Shown here piece after piece: positions 22,880 to 37,800 of a DNA stretch of 64,000 bases (positions are counted from its first letter, which is position 1; each line of letters opens with the position of its first letter). The stretch spans positions 13,408,211 to 13,472,210 of the forward strand of contig CM075104.1 in assembly GCA_037576195.1 (NCBI GenBank), in the 5' to 3' direction. The notes under the pieces were generated by a model. It did no database searches. It worked only from the letters and a program-made list of their open reading frames with translations, and had not been told where the DNA came from. The position numbers and the translations under genes are program-made. This DNA comes from Phytoseiulus persimilis. Its lineage: Eukaryota; Arthropoda; Arachnida; Mesostigmata; Phytoseiidae.

Positions 22880-25800
22880 GTGAGTAGATTTACCTTTGTT
22901 CAGCTCAGAGCATAGAGACTGGTTTCCAGTGGAGTTTCGGATCGTCCTCGTAGCGAGCACGGATTTTCGTTTACGGATCTGAAAAGTATGATGGACATCT
23001 TGTTCCTTGTCATCGCTCCCACTGGGAGCAGCCGTTTAAAGGGTTGAGAAGGAGAACGAAGATGAGATCGAGATCGAATCCGCTCCTGACTCGAGCGAAG
23101 AGATGAGCTGTCGAAATTCGCTCTCGAGGAAATCCACAGATCCATTGAGAACGAATCGCGATATGGCGGGCAGATCGTTATTCCGTCGTACTTCAGTCGT
23201 TGTACGGCTACGATCTATTGGATCGGATCGCTGGGTTGAGCAGTGCTGCTGTTCGCTGCAAAGTACATATGGCGCAGAGAGCGAAAATTGTGATTAATGG
23301 AGCTCTCTAAAAAACGTCAGGAGGAGCGAACTTTATCCATCATTGAATTCCCTGCGCAGCTCGTTTTGTCTTTCGTGATCCACAGTTCTCACTCCATCCG
23401 CTCATGGACGACATTCTCTTGAGGCAACCACGCTAGGTTCCGGGATTCCTCCTCAAACGCTCTTTTGAGCAGGGGATGAGAGAGAACTCCGATGCGGGAC
23501 GGAAAAATGACGTGGGGTAGTTGTTCATTGTTCACAAATGAATCTCGACAGAGAATCGTGGAGAACTGGGAGGAGTTTTGGAGAATTATTGGCATAGACA
23601 GCTGTGGTTTCCTCTGCTTCATTTTTCCTCGGTATTGGGGGATGGATCCGGGATCGGACCTGACTCGGGATTCGCCATGCGACAAGGGGGGGGGGGGCGT
23701 GATGGCCGATTACGCAGCGGAGAAATGTCGACGAACGCGGCACCTGCCATCAAATGTCACAGCCGATCCGGCGAGAGGAAACTGGTCTGAGCCCATTTGG
23801 AGGGTTCGCTGAGAAGCCTCCCTCCGTGAGAGCGGCACTTTATGGGTTCCGCTGGTCGTCGAGCCAAATGTTCCCACCAAGTCGATTCCACTCCGGCGCT
23901 AATCTCTGCTTTTATAAGCCGTCATTTAAGACCATCGCTGATACCGTATACGGCTACGATCTCGGGTGGCGGTCAAGGCGCAGCCCCGCCAGCTCTGTTT
24001 CATGATTCGGCACCGCACGTCGACCGCACGATAACTCCTAACTCAACTTCGATAGGCTCACCAAACTGATCCGTTCGGTTTGGGGAGACGGGAGAACTAT
24101 AGTCCTCATCCCGTCAACATCCTATTTCCCTTCCTGTCCGCATGAGGAACAGGATCGAGTAGACACGCTTCGCTCTCCGTCCTGTGGACACACAGCTGGA
24201 ACCGCTCCAAGGCGCTCGCTTACGGTTGAATTGTTCCATCCTTCTCCACCCCCGCCTCCGCAAACGATACTTAGCTGTATTCGAGCCTGCGCAATCGATT
24301 CCGGATTCACAATTCATGATCCCGATCGATTCCCGTCTGTGGCTTAATTTCCTCACGAGTCACGCCGTTCCCTCTTTCCGCGTCGTTCGTGCTCTCTCCT
24401 CGACTCCCTCGGTTCACGTGACGTTGATGTCTTTTGCCTCGTTATCTTCACCTCAACTCCCTGTATCCATTAGTTTTCGACAGTTTCGCATCCCGCCGTC
24501 GCAGTTTCTCGGCCGGGAAAAGTACCTCCACGAGCGGATCCTTGAGGCAATGCCCCAGCAATGAACCTCTTCAGTAATCAACTGGGAAATTTATATACGG
24601 GAGTGCTCAACGGTCGGACGTTGGATTCCAGAGGCCCATGACGGACTCGGATATTTTCCAAAAAGACAGGGTCCTCATTTTGTTCGGATCTGGCACCTAT
24701 GACCTTCATCGATCATCGCGGAGAGCTCGCGGGGCTTTGTTGCGAGTTTGAAGAGCGTTCATCGGATTTGCATATCGGTTGGGCCGCGTAGGCCGACAAT
24801 GGGCGCACACCTGATCCAGTGATCCGTCTTGCTTGCGACGTCCGCCCGTGTGGCCTGCAGGCCTCCGTCTGAAGCTTCGAAGTCTTGACAGGTCCCGAGT
24901 TAAGAAGCTCAGCTTGAGTGCACCCTGACGGCGATGCAGCTCGGTGTGGGCATCTACGCCACGTCATGACCCTTGTCTATCGCCAACTGGTTTTGGAAGC
25001 CTGGCGCCGAACAGTAATACGGAAAGCCCTCGTTCGCCCGCCCAGGTGTTCCAGACGTGCTCGAAAAATGCAGAACCGATACTCTGAGAAGTTGATTACG
25101 TTCCGAGACGTCGGCCGTATTCATGGAAACTGGATGGAGCTGACGCGAAGGCAGGCAGGTTCGGTCTGATTGGAAAATGGATGGACCTTTGAGTAACCAT
25201 GAGCTGCTATTTGGAACGTGAGGGATCAGATGAATATGCAGATCGTGCTTCTGCGCGGCGCCGATAACCAATTGATGGAAAAAGAGCTCGATTTCGTCGC
25301 AGCGCATGCGTCGGTTGCGGGGATCAAACCGTCGGGGCTCTAAATCGGATCGGTCCCTATCATGACCGAGAGGGTCATTCCAAGACGACCAAAGAGGAAA
25401 AAACAGAGCGCGAGGGGAGGCACAAAGACGGGGAGTGCGAGGCAGTATCGGGTTTGTTCGCGTCAGGCACAAGAACCAGGATTCCAGACGCAATCAATCT
25501 CAGAGTTGAAACCAAGCTAAGCCATCTCAATGGCTTTTCACAAATCAACGCCCAGAGACCGATGTTCCCAGAGTCTTGCCGTCGTCGAATACCAGCTCGG
25601 AAGGGGAAACCGCTCTTTTTTAGAGGAGCTCACATGAGAGCCTCCATTCGACGAGAGACACGACCGATTTCTTGGATATTTTATTTCTCGGATTCCGCGC
25701 GCGGAAACGGGCATGGGGCCCGCAGACAACAGCCATTCATCTTGTGGCCCGATTCCGGGCCGCGAGCTTGGACCCGACGAAGCTCTCCCCCGGAAGCTGG

Positions 25801-28800
25801 GGACAGTTTTAATTAATCCAAGAACCCGACTACATTGTTATCGAGGTCCCTCCTTCGAGTATGCGCCGGCGTTCCCCCGTTCGGGCTCACGAGAACGAAT
25901 GACGGAAAATCGTGCGAGTTCCACCAAGTCTGAGCTCAAACTCTTTGCTTCGTCAAATACAGGGTGGTCATCGTGAGTCGGGAGCTTTCTTACCCTATCC
26001 TCTTTTGCTCATAACTCGGTGGAAATCATTTTTGCGATCGATAGCTAGAGGGGTGGCAAATGGCCGTTCGTCGCTGAAAGGAGCTAAAGATCGCGAAAAG
26101 AATTTCCAGAATCAGATCGTTTTTCACCGAGTTATGAGCAAAAAAAGAGAGGGTAGGAAAGTTACCGACCCACGATGAGCGCCCTATATGTGCAGAGCAA
26201 TCAGAACCTTTCAGCCGACATGAATACTCGCGCTCGTCGAGAGGCTTCAGGCCTTCGCTTTGCTTCGTGGAAATGACCACAGTGCTTTTGATGACTAATT
26301 CCTTAAAGTTACGCAGGGAGACACGCGTCTTTAGACGACTCTCCAAGCCAGGAGCCAATAGAGAGCCCTGAAGACGCTGATCAGAGAGGGAGACTGGATC
26401 GGAGAGGTGCTAATCATTCCGGAATTCCGCCATGAAACATCGCCAAAGTTCAGCGAGTTTCAAGAAGCCGACGGCTAACTCGCCCCGGTGGAACGAGCTC
26501 GAGCGGGAGTCACGCGAATGAGGTGTCAAGGAGAATGAGAACTTCCTGCGTCATGAACCCGTCAAGTATCATGAAAATATGTGTCATCTTTGGACGTGAG
26601 CTCAACGGTGTCCAGGATTGGGCCCTGCAGCTGAATCGCTCCCTGATCTGGGAGGAATTTTCCCGAGAGGAGAATTTGAGAGCGTTAGGACTTACGTCCC
26701 CACTCCAGGGGTTTTCCAGAACGAACGCGAACAGGCCGACAATATGGAATCATCCGAAGGTCTGCGACGCGATCTTCACACACCCGATCAGGAGCGATTC
26801 GTATGGTGCGATGGGACGATCCTGTGGAAATCCTTTCAAGTGCAGGAGCTGAAGAGCTTCCGAGCTCCCGCGAACGTTTCATAGTCGCTCCGGTCGGGGG
26901 CATTTCCTCAGGCCTGGAATCCTCCGCTCTTCCTGTTCTGGCAATGGCGGAAAAAGTCGAGATCTCGCTCCGGTGCTGTCGAACCGGACAGTGAATTTTT
27001 GTCGCGCTTCCGTTGCTCAACTTTGGCATCATTTCCGGGAGGGTGATCTCCTCTGAGGCCTCGTCCGCGCCGAAGTTGATGCCTCTCAAGAACGAAATTT
27101 CGTTTCCTCTTCTTTGATGTTTCCTGTTCGAGCCTTAGGTTCGGAGACTCATCCCGGCGTTATACATGGCTGATTGAGAATACCCAGAGATGATCTTTCA
27201 GCGTCAAAGGCGTACCGGTCGGGAACGTCCCGATAGGTTGAACCCGAAAGTCAAAATGTTGACACGACGCGACCAGGACCTCGTTGGCGCCCGTGGCCAT
27301 TTTGCTTCCCTCCGGGGCGTTCATTTGACTTCATTTCCGGGCACGCGACGCGATGGTCCCTTCTGAGGAGCTCGTGTCAACAAAACGCGGGGTTCTTGGA
27401 ACTTTGCCACCTCGACCTACTGTTTCCGTAGAATCGCTCCGAGACAGCATCTGTATGTATAGGTGAATCCATTGCTTTCGATAACTGTCTGTTGGAGGTG
27501 GGCATCAACTTTCGGATATGAGTTCTCTCCGGTGTGTGCTAAGCTCACTCTTCATCCATGGTTTTGATTGCTGACTAGCGAGATCGGAAGAGCGCAAACT
27601 CATGAACAGACCGTTGGGTTCGTCCGGGGCTCCAGGAAATCCAACTCTGGACCTGATGTCATCACGATACCGGAGAGGAAGACGGGAACTCCATGATCTC
27701 CCCTCCTATATTGAGAATTTATTTCAATACTTTCCGCGGTTATTATCGTCCGAATCAGATGGGAAAAGTTTTACAGCGAATGATACCCCTCCCACATCGT
27801 AAATGCGGGCTCGTCAAACGGATTTTATCATTTCCTTTCATTTTTCAGAGCCGCCAAAGTCGATCATTGGCAGAGGATCGCGAACACCGCCGATAAATTC
27901 TTTGTGTTTAGTGCTTTTATAGATCGTAGGCGGAATGTGATCAAGTACGTGAGAGTCATCGCCGCTGCCAGGACGAGGCTCGCGGACCGCGTCAAGTGAG
28001 TAGCATTTCGTTTCGTTTTTGTCGCGTGTCCGATAGCGCGGTCTCCTCTGGAAATATTCAATCGACCATGAATTCGAACCGCTACCCACGCTGGCTGGCG
28101 AATGCGGGGCTCCCGAACCGTCATCAGGGGGGAGCCCGACAGCGCGCAGACGACGATTCGGTTCCGAAGGAAAGGTAGATAACTTGAAAGGATTCTAGGT
28201 AGTGGGAGCTTCCTGAGGGGACAGAGAGTTCTTCAGGTGGAACGAGTATCTTCGAGCTCGAGGCCGAGACTGCCGCTCGAAAGCTTTTCAAATGAAGACG
28301 GAAGGCTATCACAGCACTTTGGCAGAACGTTGCTCTCGATGGGACGGCGCGCCCCGGCCTCGGAGAAAGTCCAGAAAGACGGAGGAGCGGACAAAGCAAC
28401 GGATCCCTCCTCTGCCCTCCTCGCCATGGGCATCGGCTCAACGGAACTAACTCGCACTCCTGAGTCCAACCCGGGCCACTCTGCTAACCGAGCCAACTTT
28501 GGGAGATGAGCGCTCAAGGGCTACTCCTGGGGCAGCTGCAGCGCCTGTACAAGATCCCGCGAGCACTTTTCCGCTCTCTCGAACAATACAATGGAAGCTG
28601 AGTCGGCGGGGGAAGTTTTTACGGCGCAGCTGCCGTAGGCTCAACAGTTTCGCATAGTGGCGACCCCAATAGATCTTAATTGCGATCGATGTCATGGAAG
28701 TTGATAGCGCGAGCGATTGTGGAGTTTGGAGGTAACGATCGAAGGTTGTCCGAACAACGGGAGTCGCGGTGGCTTCCGAGCTCCGATTCAACGCTGGACC

Positions 28801-31800
28801 GAGGCGGGCCAGCACCGAACGCGTTCAAGCCGGGAATGCTCCTCGTTCACGACTCGTTTCACTGGCTGGACGTTTCGCTCGACCTGTGACAGGCTCATTT
28901 GCGGAATTCTTTGGAGGATGAGCATGAGAGGTAAATCTGTGTCCAGGGGAAGCGAGACAAGGAGGTGAGCGTGTGCTTTCGGGAATAAGTGTCAGGAGCA
29001 TTTTCGTCAGGGAGCGAACCGCTGCTGCGAAGCTTCTCCGGAATCCGCCCCACCGAGAGGAATCTCTGAAGTCCGTCCGCCTCTGAAGCAGGACCTGAAA
29101 GCCCGAGCCAGGATGGTGCCCAGCAGGAACAACGGCGATGGTTCTTTGTTGCTCGGGGAAGGTTGCCCGAAGCGTCCGCAGCCGACTGTGTTGACCTCCG
29201 ATCGGTGTGTGAGTCTCATGGCGGCGCCGACGAATTGCGAACTTGCTCGCTTTCCCTTTGATCTCGCGGACACGGAATAATTGAATTCGCTCGTGCCCCA
29301 TCGGAGCGCAAAGTCAAACGGAGGACGACGTTCATCTCTAGCTGGGTACGTTTTCCGTTTCGTTCGTCCAGCCCGATCCTCGTGTCGATGTCTCCTGTTT
29401 GTCCTTTCCCGTCGCTGTCGTCGTCGTAGTTGTTGTGTTAGTTTATCGGTCCGCGTCACGATGAGCGATCCTCACCGGGTCGGTCACTGGCTGCCGGAGG
29501 GGTGAGCCGGGTGGAGTGCGGAGTCTTGCTCAACCCGGAGCGGCAAGACCGAGGACGTCGGAACACAAGAGGCATTCTTGATGTTATTCCAGCAGGCGAG
29601 AATCGGCTCTTTTCAGCTCGCGACTCACCCCAAGCACTGGAATAAACTCATAGTCTTCTGAGGTCCATAGAACTAGGACTTCGGACGAGAACAGGAATGG
29701 ATAGGGACTCTCGGATAGATGAACCTCTCTCAATCTGAAAACCAACGACGGCATTTGACGGAATTTGAATCTGACGCGGAACTCCGGACGCAGGAAACCG
29801 GGATGAGGTCATCAAAACAGTGGATCTGGACGGAGTTCCAGCTTGCATTGGTTTTTAGTCCCGAGGGGAGTTTCTTACTCCCCCACGGATTGACCTCTTT
29901 TTCTAATGTGAGACCAACCGGAGTCCCTTTCCGATCTCGTGATCCATCGCACCGAGGAGGATGCTCCACGAAGCAGGTGGTGATCGTCTCTGGATGCGAG
30001 CACGCGGTCTTCCCAAGAGATTCACCGGCTACATCCATCCCGTTTCTAACTGTGGTCGCGAGGGTGCGTTCCCGTCTCTCAGGCAGGCGAGCTACTGAGC
30101 GAAAGTGTTACATCTGAATCGTTTCACGTAGACTGTTATCGTTATGGACGGAGATCCCTGAATAAATTACGTTCAAGTTCCCCAGTCCGACCTGTTCGAC
30201 AAAAGGAACTGTATTCTGGTACCTTTCAGAGGAGGTAAATACCGTGCTAAGAACAGAGCCCTCGCCAAACATACGACCCCATCACGACCCTTGATTCGCT
30301 GATCGTTCGACAGCCTATTTATCCACCAATCGATCCATCAGGCTCGACAGGTTGGCGGTAACCGGGACTAAAGACCCTCTGAGCGCCAGCCGAACATGTT
30401 ATCAAGCCAGAAGAGTCAGTTTCAGGACTCCTGCTCGGGAGCCGCTTTCCGGAGCACCGCAGGCGGTTGCTGCGGACTGATGCGAATTTTCAAGATGAAG
30501 TCATTCTGTATTCACAACGATCGAGATGCGCGTGCGGCTAGCTGTTCGAGAAGGCGCTCGAAAAACCTGAAGGCCGCGCATTCAACCAAGGCATCACCAG
30601 GCCGGCCAATCCTTGAAGGCGTTCCAGTTAGAGCAAAGCGAGCGGCACGACCGCGCGATGAATAAGTGCACGAATTCATGACTCTGCACGTTCGTAGACT
30701 CCTCCATCACTTCGGATTAGGCGGATCGGCCTATCCCGCAGCTCTGTTAGACTCCTCGCACCGCTGAATGTGCTCAGCAGCCACGAGGAAGCCCGGCCTG
30801 GTTGGGAAGACTCGGTACTGGTGATGCTGAGCCCCAGTCCTGAAAAGTCCTCTCCGCCCCCCGCAGCCCCTTGTAGAAGCCGTCAATCAGTGTCGTTCCG
30901 CTCAATTTGCTCGCGCAGAACCTACTGTCCACCTCGCGCAGTCCCTCCGCAGCGTCGCCGCGGACGAGAACGGTGAAAATGACGAAGATCACGATTAGAT
31001 CAGCTCATAGTGTCTATTTCGTCCTGACACAGTGCTTCCCAAGCGAGCGACTAGCGCGTCAGGATCCTCCTGGGGGATCTAGCCGCAGTAGGAACGGCCA
31101 GATCAGAGGAAGAACGACAGCTGAGTTGCGGAATCACGGGATCCACGGAGAAAACTTGATGCCCTGGTTGAGCGCGGTGCGTTGTGGAGACTTAGATGCC
31201 CTGATTACGATCACGATCCAGTGATTCGCTTTTCCTCTCAGCCCAGTGAGTCCTATTCGTCTCTGGCTCGGTGCGGCCAATGGCTTCGAGGTCGGCCTCT
31301 GTTCCAACTTGCTGCCTACTTGCAGGCTTCGCCGTTTGCTCGAGCCGCGAGCGGGAGGTGCGTTGGGCAATTCCTGTGAAATATTCAAATGTTTGTCTGC
31401 GCAGCGTTCGAAGTACTCGGGAAGCACGTTTTTTCGCCTAACCGGACCCGTGAACCAGCGGGGGAGGGTTTCAGAACCGAGAAATCAGCTGCCAGCGGTC
31501 AGGCTGATGGGGATCAGACCGAAAATCATGATTCCACGGATTTCCCGCCGCGACGAAGCAGCTGGTCAGACGAAGCGACTGACCGACCGGCAAAAGCTCG
31601 GGGGAATGCACCGGGCAACGCGATGACAACGAAGCGTCCTCACGACCTCCACTGGATATGAAGGGCGTGGGGAGGGGGGCGCTGAGTCCCGATAAGGAGG
31701 GGCGACAGACAACAACAGCGGCTCAGAAAGGCCGCGAGGCCTCCGCGGCCAGAGATAAGGCCTAAAAAAGAAGCAACTATCGACTCGAGTGCGACGACGC

Positions 31801-34800
31801 TGGAAACGTTTTTGGTTTCCCGGAGCCCTTAATGCTCTTGTCCCGTGTCGTAGTATCTTCGTTTGTGAGCGTTTGGTGCCTCGACTGGTGCTTTCCCGGG
31901 CCAGGGAAAAATAACCCCGAGCCCCCCTCCGTCTTGTAAAAATCTTCCACGGCGTGGGATGATATTGTTCAGCGATACAGCTCCTTCGGGCCCTTCCGCT
32001 GCTATCGCAATTTCGCTCGATCTACCGAAATTCCTTTTTCCTCTGGTGGAATCTACATCAGCTGTCGGCCTGAGTCAGCAAACCGTTATTGGTGACGGCT
32101 GTTTGTCCGCTGCTGAAAGTGGAAAAGGGGATCTCGAGCTGAGGTGGGTTCTTCCACACATTTTCTCTGCTGGCTCTGCTCTGAATGGCTTTATTGCCCG
32201 AATATTCTTCTATAAATACGACCAGCCCCGGAAAACCGCCTTTTGTTCATGCGGTTGCCCTCTCAGCTCGTTAATCCGTCCGCGATCCTTGTAAAGAAGT
32301 CGGGAGTTTCCCCTGGGTCACCACTTCGCCAGCGTGCGCTGCCTCCGTTGCGTGCTGTGTAGGATGCGCTCGCAGAACCTGAATCGAACGCTCGATGCTG
32401 TCCTGTACGAAGATTCATCCCTAAAATAGGTGATGGTTTTTGTGGGTTGAGATTGAGCCACTCTTCGATTCGCAGAGCCTTTAGCGCCTCCGGGTGTCGA
32501 GCCCACGGCGCTCTCTGAGATGCTGACGGAAGGACCTTGAACCCCATGCCGCCAACCACTCCTCTCACATCCTCGCGCACGATGAGACCACGTGAAATAT
32601 GGAGGAAAATCTCGAAAATCGTCGCTCGAATCTTTTTCAAGTCTCCCAGAGAAAATGCCATCATATATCCTCGACGGGCAGCACGGTCGGGCTGGTGGAA
32701 CGCCCCTTCGATATCGTCTTCTTCCCGGATGGATCTTCATGGGTTTTCCTCCGGGCAGAGGAGGAGGGGGGGGGATAATTCTTCGGAATAATCCCGGATG
32801 GTCTCGCTAGCTATGAGGTCAGCCAGTTCTGGTTCTGTTGTTATTCCTCCGGTCTCTTCGAGGATCTCAGGACGGCAGGTGCCGGTCGGATGAAGGACCG
32901 TCCTGGTTTGTGAATCATACACATGCTCCGAGGCTGAACAGTGCAAGTCTTGGTCACAGTCATTCGACTCGCCGTCGGGTCGCTTTCTCGTCTTTCCATA
33001 TCTCCAGGGAGTAGTGAAACAAATGGTGGACCGAATTGAATCAGAACAGGGACGAGCTCTCGACGCTCTTGTTGATGGTGATGCGCTAATCCAGACAGAG
33101 TGGCAAGTTCCCCCGATCGGAAATTGTGTTGTTCTTGTCCGCACTGTTTCCCCCTCATTCGCTTATTCTCTGCTTCTCCTGTTCGATCCCATCTCGTCTC
33201 GCTCTTTTAGCATCGACTGCGCTTCACAACGTGAGCAATCGCCATTACCATTGGATCGCTTCTCATTCGTTACGTTCTTCGTACGTGCGGTGTTGCGTGC
33301 AGCTGTAAGCGTGTCTTGCGGGGCCCCGGAGCGTGTGTACCAGGTTGTGACTGTGAGATGAACGTTTTCGGAACGACAGGAAGAAAGACGAAGCACCACC
33401 GCCACCGCTGCCAACGATCAACTCGAGAAGAGCGTTGTTCCATCCCCCACAGAGGCTGACGTAGTTTTTAGGAGGGAACTCATTCGGAATGGCAATATAA
33501 GAGGATAAGCCCCGCCCTGATCGTCGTAGAACAAGGAATGATTACCTCGAGGAATATTTACAGAGCGAGCTCCGCTCTCGAGAGGAGATTTCCCTCCGCC
33601 CTGAACCTTTGATTCGGAAATTCCACGGCTTCCTGATCGACGGAGCAGGATCCTATACGAGTGGAAAACTCGTCTAACGCCCTCCTCGGACTCATTCCGC
33701 CTCGGCGTATGCACAAATCCGAATCTGTTTTTTTTTCTAATAAATGAAAAAAAAATAAAAGATGTGTTGAAAAAAAACTGCCATATACGGCGGACATGGT
33801 TCATGAAGCTTCATCCAGTCAGCCATACGAGAACCTCCTCCGTCTCATTTGATGAAGCGGTCCAGTTTGGTATGAATTGTTGAAGTGCGAGGGAAACTCA
33901 GAGCTGTGATTCGGGGAACGAGTCAATTAGGTCGGGAGACTCAACATATACGCAAGCGGATTGCGGCGTCATGTCAGCCGCTCGTCGTCCGGTCCGAACC
34001 CCACGACCGTCATCGCTCAACAAACGATATGAATCCGGGGGCTTCGTGTTGATGGACGATCCTCAATTCCCAGCGAGACTATTTACGGTTCCGAGAATTG
34101 AAACGGAGTTACAAATTCGAAATAGCTGGGCCCACGTGCTCGCATCTGACTGGCTGAGCTCTGTGAGCAGTTTACTGAGTCTCTCGGGCAGGGGGCATGG
34201 ATCCGGGCGGCCTGTTCGTAATTGAAAATGAAAATCTGTAAAACTCAGACTTGGAGGCCGGGAGCGGACAATGCAATCGAATAAGTTCCCACCATGGCGC
34301 GAACAGACGACGAGCCCCGCCGTCGGTGCAGCGATCGGACAGAGATTGGGTTGTCCGAAAAACCAGTCTTCAAAACCGTCGTGTCTTTTGATCTCAATTA
34401 CAATCCTTTTTAGATAGAAACAACGAACTCCAAATTTGTGAGAACATGGGGAAACTACGGTAGCCGACGCCACCAATTTCAATGAGACGAATGAAGAGCT
34501 CACGCTCGTGATCCATGTTCGTTCCAGTGCTCAATGTTTTTTTTCTCGGCCCTGTCCTGCGAGAGGGTACACGGAAGCAAAAATTGAGGATTGTCGCCCA
34601 TCCTTCAACTGGCAACCATGGGAGACTGTTCCTGTCAGGCCAGCGCCAAATCGTCGCCCTACATGAGTTGTTAATTAACTCGTTCGCCGAGGAAAACTTA
34701 ATGCTCCGCAATGTTATGGCAAACCACGCGTTTTTTTTTGTGCCTCGTACAGGCGAGCTGGTTCTGGGAGCGGGCAGACGAGGGGGTCGGGGCTTACGCG

Positions 34801-37800
34801 GCTTCTCAGTCACCGGATTCTCCAGCGTTCGTTTCTATACCGAGCGATTCCGAATATCACGGAAGACCCACTCCATTTGCGATAACTACTGAGACATTTT
34901 CTTCGGGGCATTCTCCCCGTTTCTTTGATGTAGAACCTTCTTAATGAGAGTGGCAACCGGAGGAGGCGAGTCGTAATGAATCCGGGGCGATATCCATCTG
35001 TCGGACCCCGAATGGAGTCATGATCTCCGGACGTAACCGTCGACACAACGAGGTTTGACGTCGCGTCTCAGCACTTCCTCCAACTCGGTCAGAGCCGCGC
35101 TTCGCCTGTCAATCGTCGCGGTATCAGTTGCATTCAGCTGAACATTTGCCTTGAACGCTGTCATGCTCGCTCTCGTCGACAGGAAAGATATCAATGCTGG
35201 GGATTCCGTGAATTGATGATGAAGTTTTCATTCCAAGCCAGTGGCTCTCATCATCTTCCACGCCGTCCGAACTGTCCGACCACTGGCCCGCGTTCCAACA
35301 TAGAAAATAGGACGAACCGCTAAGAGGAGGGACCGGACTCGAGAATCGGACGAGAGCTTCAAGAGCATGTGCATACGTGTCTCCGTTGACACTCCCATAC
35401 TCAATCTCGAATCGATTCCCTGCTCAAAACAAGCTTCTCCCTATATAGACCCGGACCGTTGTCCTGAGAAATACTTGTTGACCTGTAGCATGAAGTGCTC
35501 CTCTCCTAATTGACGGCCATGGCCTTAATTGACGCATTCTTTGCTCCCCCGAAACATGGCCGATGCCCCGGGCGTGCGACTGTATTGTTTTTTGTGGTGA
35601 TGAGAACTGACACAGCTTGAGCGACAGTTCCGCGGTGACAGGAATTTGGGAACGGTGGAAGTCTGTCACTTGTCATCGGCTCCAGTTCAGGCCGTTTCCC
35701 AACTTCATAGCCTCATCGTTCCACCTCTCTGTTGCCTTCCACACCCGAGAAGCGGGCGGCGTCGGCTGAGTTAATCTCGTTGAGGGGACTCAGAAACCGT
35801 CATGCGACTCACAAGCTGCTTCTGGCTGAAGACTTCCTTGGAGCGCATTTTGACTGGTGAGCGTTTTTTTGCCGAAGCAAACTCCAGCGCTCGGAACTCT
35901 CGCCGGTTGTCGAGTTTTTGCCGGAGAGCAGCCAGCGGCAATATCTTCTTATTCTTCAGCTGAGACCCGGGCATCTAACACGGAAGCCCGACGCGCCGGT
36001 CTGCGGCGGGCAGACAAGCTGGGGTGAGGAGGAGCTCCGTCTGGAGGGAAAACCTCAAGATATTCAAATGTCGGAGTTTTTAGCATTCGAATCTGTCCCA
36101 AAGTTCCATTTTTGTGGAGGGAGTGCTCCCTATCCCGGAGCAACGTGCGCCGCGAAGTCGTTAGCTCCTCCTTCGAACCAGGGACACTTCTTGCGGTACG
36201 TGGGCGCCAATTCGACATTTTATCATTCTCCTCCCATCGGGAATGTTCTCAGCTCACGCCAGACTCCTAAGTGCATACCCATCTTGGGCTCGTAACTTGT
36301 AGAACAACGATCGCCTGATGGCCTATATGCGTCCTGCTGCACGTTCGTGCAGTACGTGCCGCGGCGTGATTATTGCTGCCGGATAGCCACGCTGGAATGG
36401 TCGCAGCTCCCAACAAGAGGAACAGGACGTGCGGGGCTCCCCCAGGAAGGAATTCCCGGCGCAGCTGCAGACTGGCGAGGTGATAATAGGTTTGAACAAG
36501 TTGTCCGGAGACTGTTTGGTGAGCTTCGTCATTCCCGACTGAGAGTTTGAGCAATCAACTGACTGATAGAGGAATCAACGCGTCGTCGAGTTCTTCTCGG
36601 CGCTCTCAACACGCCCGGGCCGACAGGTAGACGTATCGACTTCCCGGAACGTTCGGTATCGCCAAAAAGTGACGCGTTGACCTGCACGGAACTTTCTTAA
36701 CACCATAACGATCACGTTCGCCGAGCATGGCGTTAGCATGCGTGATGATGAACGCACAACCATAATCGATTTCTGTCTTTTGTCTCCGGTTGCCGATGAT
36801 CCACACATTCGTTCTACGGTGAGATCCGCATCCATCAATCATCGAAGCTAGAGGGCGTCCGCAAGACGCAGTCCACAAGTGGTCGGAGGCTATTCGTGTG
36901 TCTTCCACCACCTGCTCTCTCATCCTGGGGTCTATGAAGACAGGTCCTGAGCGAAACTCGCGTGCCAAGGATGATTTGATGAAAACGCTCAGTCGCTCCA
37001 TCGTCGACCCCCGGCGTTGGAGCTCTGGAACATCCACGGCCTCTCACAGAAGAGTTTTCATACGGCCAAGAATTTCCCCCCTCGATGACAAGAAAGAGCA
37101 GCAGTCTAACCGGAGGAGCGGGAACCGCTCGGAGAAGAGGACGGGCGATGCCTCGAAAGTCTGCGAGCGTTTGAAGTGGAGCTTTGGGGAGAAACGGACA
37201 TTTCTGAGGGCGCCCATCGGAGAACGTTGCGAGCTTGGGAGTGTTTTGGGAACGGTCAAAACGGCTTAGGATGCAACGTTCGTGTGGTGAGAGCGCGCTG
37301 GGATACGGACCTTCTGAGAGTGTGGCAGATATGTCCCGTAGACGACGAAAATTGGAATCTTGAGATTGGAACGGAAGAAGCGTGGGAGTCGAAGATGAAT
37401 TGGGGAGATAGAGCCGCAAGAACAGCGCCGAGGAGATCAAAAATGAGGAGAAGAAAGCCTCTGCCGAGCTCAGTGGGTTCGCTCGGGGCCCGAGGGCGCC
37501 TTTGTACGGGAGAGGAGGAAACTGGGCAGGGCCTGCGGAAGACCGGCAGAATCCCTCGTTTTCGGTTGATGTCCTTGTGTCAGTCGCAGTTCCTCCTCTC
37601 TGAGTAATTCCGTAGCGCGCTCTGCGCCACACCAACGAAGAATGGAACCGAGATTGGAGTTGAACTGGAGAAGTAAACTCCTCCATTCCGCACTTCGTGT
37701 CAGCTGAATCACTTGGGAGGAACGAAGGCAGAAAAAGAGGGAATCACCGCGCAGATCTCAGAGTTGCCGGGTCAAGCGAACGAGTTCAGTTACCTTCACA

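Noticed and set aside
29461..29505. ATG followed by 14 codons and a GTGAGC donor-like site, as a first exon of a nested gene
   Set aside because: Too short, with no downstream exon that could be linked to it.
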